This document shows, in pieces, positions 60,774 to 62,718 of a stretch of DNA of 62,718 bases. The position numbers and the translations under genes were made by a program. Each line of letters starts with the position of its first letter. Position 1 is the first letter of the stretch. The stretch comes from Saprospiraceae bacterium (GTDB taxonomy: Bacteria; Bacteroidota; Bacteroidia; Chitinophagales; Saprospiraceae), in NCBI GenBank assembly GCA_016719855.1, contig JADJYH010000045.1:1-62718 (forward strand), in the 5' to 3' direction. Below the pieces are notes generated by a model. That model ran no database searches. It was not told the origin of the DNA and worked only from the letters and a program-made list of their open reading frames with translations.

Positions 60774-62718
60774 ATGATGGAATTGCGCATTTGCATATTG
60801 ATGTTGGTGTTGTTCCCTGCGGTGGCATTCCCCCAACCACCGTTGCGCCATTTTGACCAGTTTGGTGCCATCAATGGCCTCGATGCCGAAATCAGGGACA
60901 TGGCACAGGATGACGAGGGTTTTTATTGGCTTGCCACCAACCGGGGGCTGTTCCGCTTCGACGGCGTCCAAGCCACAAAAATCCACCTTCCGGTCGCTGA
61001 CTCGCTCGGCAAGCGATGCGACAATGCTTATGACCTCTGTTTTGACCGAAAAAATCAACTCATTTGGTTAGGAACAGATGGCGGCCTTTTCAATTACAAT
61101 TTACAAACAGGCGTCACAGACGTTTCCATCCCAAAGATTACTACTCGGAAAAGGCAGGGAAATACAGGCAACCCATGTTGTGTTTGCTGACCGGCAAGGT
61201 GAGATATGGGCTGAATTTGGACGGTACGGATTTGCAAACCTGTCTATTCAGGGCGAGTTGTTGGGTGCCTATTACCTGTCCCTCAACGAAAAGGAAAAAG
61301 CAACTGGATTTAACGAAAGATGGCCAACACCGTCCTAGACATTTCCCAAGACCCCAACCACGATAACATTCTTTGGATGAATACCCGGAGGGGTCTTCTG
61401 CGCTTTGACAAAGAAACGAAGCAACTGGAGCGCTTCCTGTATTATCCAGAGAACGAAAAAATGTTGATTTCCGCCAATTCCATGACCAGCCATTATGCCC
61501 ACCCCAACGGTTACGTCTATGCTCGATGTTCAAAGTGAGCAGTTCACTTCGTTGTCCGATGCGGAAACCATTGTGGATTTTCAAGACCGGGACGGCAATT
61601 ATTGGCAGTTCCAAAATGGCCTGAGGATTTACCACCGCCTTAAAAACCAGGGTAGATGGGTAGCCTATTCAAAAGACCTCCTCTATGAACAAATGGTAGG
61701 CTTGCTCTTTGACAGCCGTAACAGGGAAGTTTTCTTTCGAGGGACTCGCCAATGACGGTACTGTTTGGGCCATGAACGTTGACAATCAGTCTTACAAGCG
61801 TTATCCACTGCGAAACAAAAAACTGAAGCAGCGTCTCCGTAAAAGAGCAAGCAGAAAGTTCAGGTGCGTATTATTTGGTAGAAGGCAGAACTTAGAAATA
61901 TACCAGCGCATCAAAGGAAAGTGCAGGATTTGCAAAACCATATTTGATTTTCCTGCCAATGTGGGTAATTTGAACTTAGCCTGTTCACCCGGCGGCGACC
62001 TGTTCGTCACCGGGAACACGGGATGGCTTTTTTGGCTCAAACCACCCAATCCATCGCTTGGCAGAAAGGGCTGGGAGACAGCCTCCTTCTCCAAATCCCC
62101 ACTGGGCGGCAGCTTGCCCGATGATTTTCACTGCGTTTCTGTGCCTACTTTCGATACTAAGGGTAGGCTGTGGCTTAAAACCTGCCGGGGATTTAGTGTT
62201 TTTTCGACCGAAAAAAGCAGATTCCATCATTTTTACATTAAACAAACTGGCGTAAACCAATTGGAAAATTACAATGCTTTTGTTTCGGAGGGACAAAAAA
62301 TGTGGACCTCCGGCAAGGGTGGTTTCGGGTGGTTTGATATTGACAAACCAGATGCTGGACTTCAAAAATCATACAGACAAGAGGGCATATTCATGAATGA
62401 GACCTTTATCCTTGAAGCGATTATTCAAGGCAAATTATGGCTGAAAACTACCGAAGGCTGGGCGGAATTTGACCCTGAGAAAGAGACGTTTCGCTATTTT
62501 GATTTTTTAAAGGCTACGCAATTGGTGCAGCTTGGAAATGGAAGGTTATTGGCCGATGAAGGCAGTGGGTTCCATCTACTTCAACTGGATAGTCTTCAAG
62601 TTTCAGAAGAAATTCCCAAGCCTTATGTTTCGTGGTTCAAAGTTTTCGAACGACCATTGACAATGCCGATAAGCCTCCAATCAACACCTCAACTGAAACT
62701 TAAGCCCGACGAAAACTT
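60774..62718 (+). CDS. Reg_prop / Y_Y_Y sensor protein, N-terminal part (frameshifted, runs off the window)
   Basis: The start at 60774 or 60777 gives a signal peptide (MELRICILMLVLFPAVAF). Propeller blades typical of hybrid two-component sensors follow: FGAINGLDAEIRDMAQDDEG then FYWLATNRGLFRFDG, later IWLGTDGGLFNYN, NILWMNTRRGLLRFDK and RLWLKTCRGFSVF. The last 940 bases are open to the window end and close with VSWFKVFERPLTMPISLQST, the usual entry into the Y_Y_Y domain. A kinase or regulator part should therefore lie beyond 62718. The frame changes several times (near 61135-61190, 61320, 61530 and 61750), each with family-like sequence on both sides. This end of the window looks the least accurate. 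Such sensors bind periplasmic glycans or other ligands. Confidence 0.72.

Overview
The window looks like a chromosome segment from a Bacteroidota bacterium of the Saprospiria type (Saprospiraceae / Haliscomenobacter / Lewinella-like). The evidence is two giant secreted metalloproteases built from PKD or SprB repeats and ending in type IX secretion (T9SS) sorting domains, a porZ gene, Bacteroidota-type promoters (TTTG about 20 nt before TAnnTTTG), several Bacteroidota families (DUF5916, DUF6268, porin-type beta-barrels, Reg_prop sensors) and few Shine-Dalgarno sites. There is one tRNA gene (Gln) and no rRNA, insertion sequence, phage or CRISPR array.

Layout. 0-2.5 kb: an AT-rich patch with a decayed PD-(D/E)XK nuclease, a palindromic repeat cluster and a small orphan protein. 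2.5-5.1 kb: MFS transporter, MtfA-like protein without zinc ligands, lipoprotein. 5.3-11.1 kb: M12B-like protease with 18 PKD domains. 11.6-16.9 kb: lipoprotein, Hsp20 with a possible sigma-54 promoter and paired dyads, short-chain acyl-CoA dehydrogenase, signal-peptide envelope protein. 17.3-23 kb: methyltransferase, DUF5916 protein, coiled-coil/HhH membrane protein, OmpA protein. 23.2-24.9 kb: yceD-rpmF, then a lipoprotein-type RidA coupled to a small membrane protein. 24.9-30.5 kb: GT-C-like membrane protein, PorZ, helical protein, tRNA-Gln. 30.6-35.8 kb: Hpt and hybrid histidine kinase pair, then a long PurF-type enzyme. 36-41 kb: aldehyde dehydrogenase, RelE/DUF2281 pair, aspartate-semialdehyde dehydrogenase, porin. 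41.3-47.6 kb: second giant protease with P domain and 12 SprB repeats. 47.7-54.7 kb: beta-helix/PA14 lipoprotein, SpoU methyltransferase, riboflavin synthase, DUF6268 protein, GNAT protein, XRE regulator. 54.9-62.7 kb: ECF sigma factor, EamA exporter, ABM-like protein, sugar isomerase, aconitase, and the start of a propeller-type sensor that runs off the window.

Sequence quality. At least twelve genes are broken by single-base insertions or deletions, mostly in homopolymers. The protein family continues in the next frame, often to a complete C-terminus, and gene lengths become multiples of three once the indels are reversed. I therefore read most of them as consensus errors and give the reconstructed extents. 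The 0.26-1.4 kb nuclease also carries an in-frame stop and may be a true pseudogene.

The most unusual signal is a set of intergenic repeats. At about ten gene borders a 6-12 nt word is repeated in tandem, and at seven of these its reverse complement is repeated on the other side of a short loop. Each locus mostly uses its own word, although one word recurs at three loci. The words sit on gene ends, sometimes supply the stop codon, and once occur in frame inside a gene. I do not recognise a named family for them.
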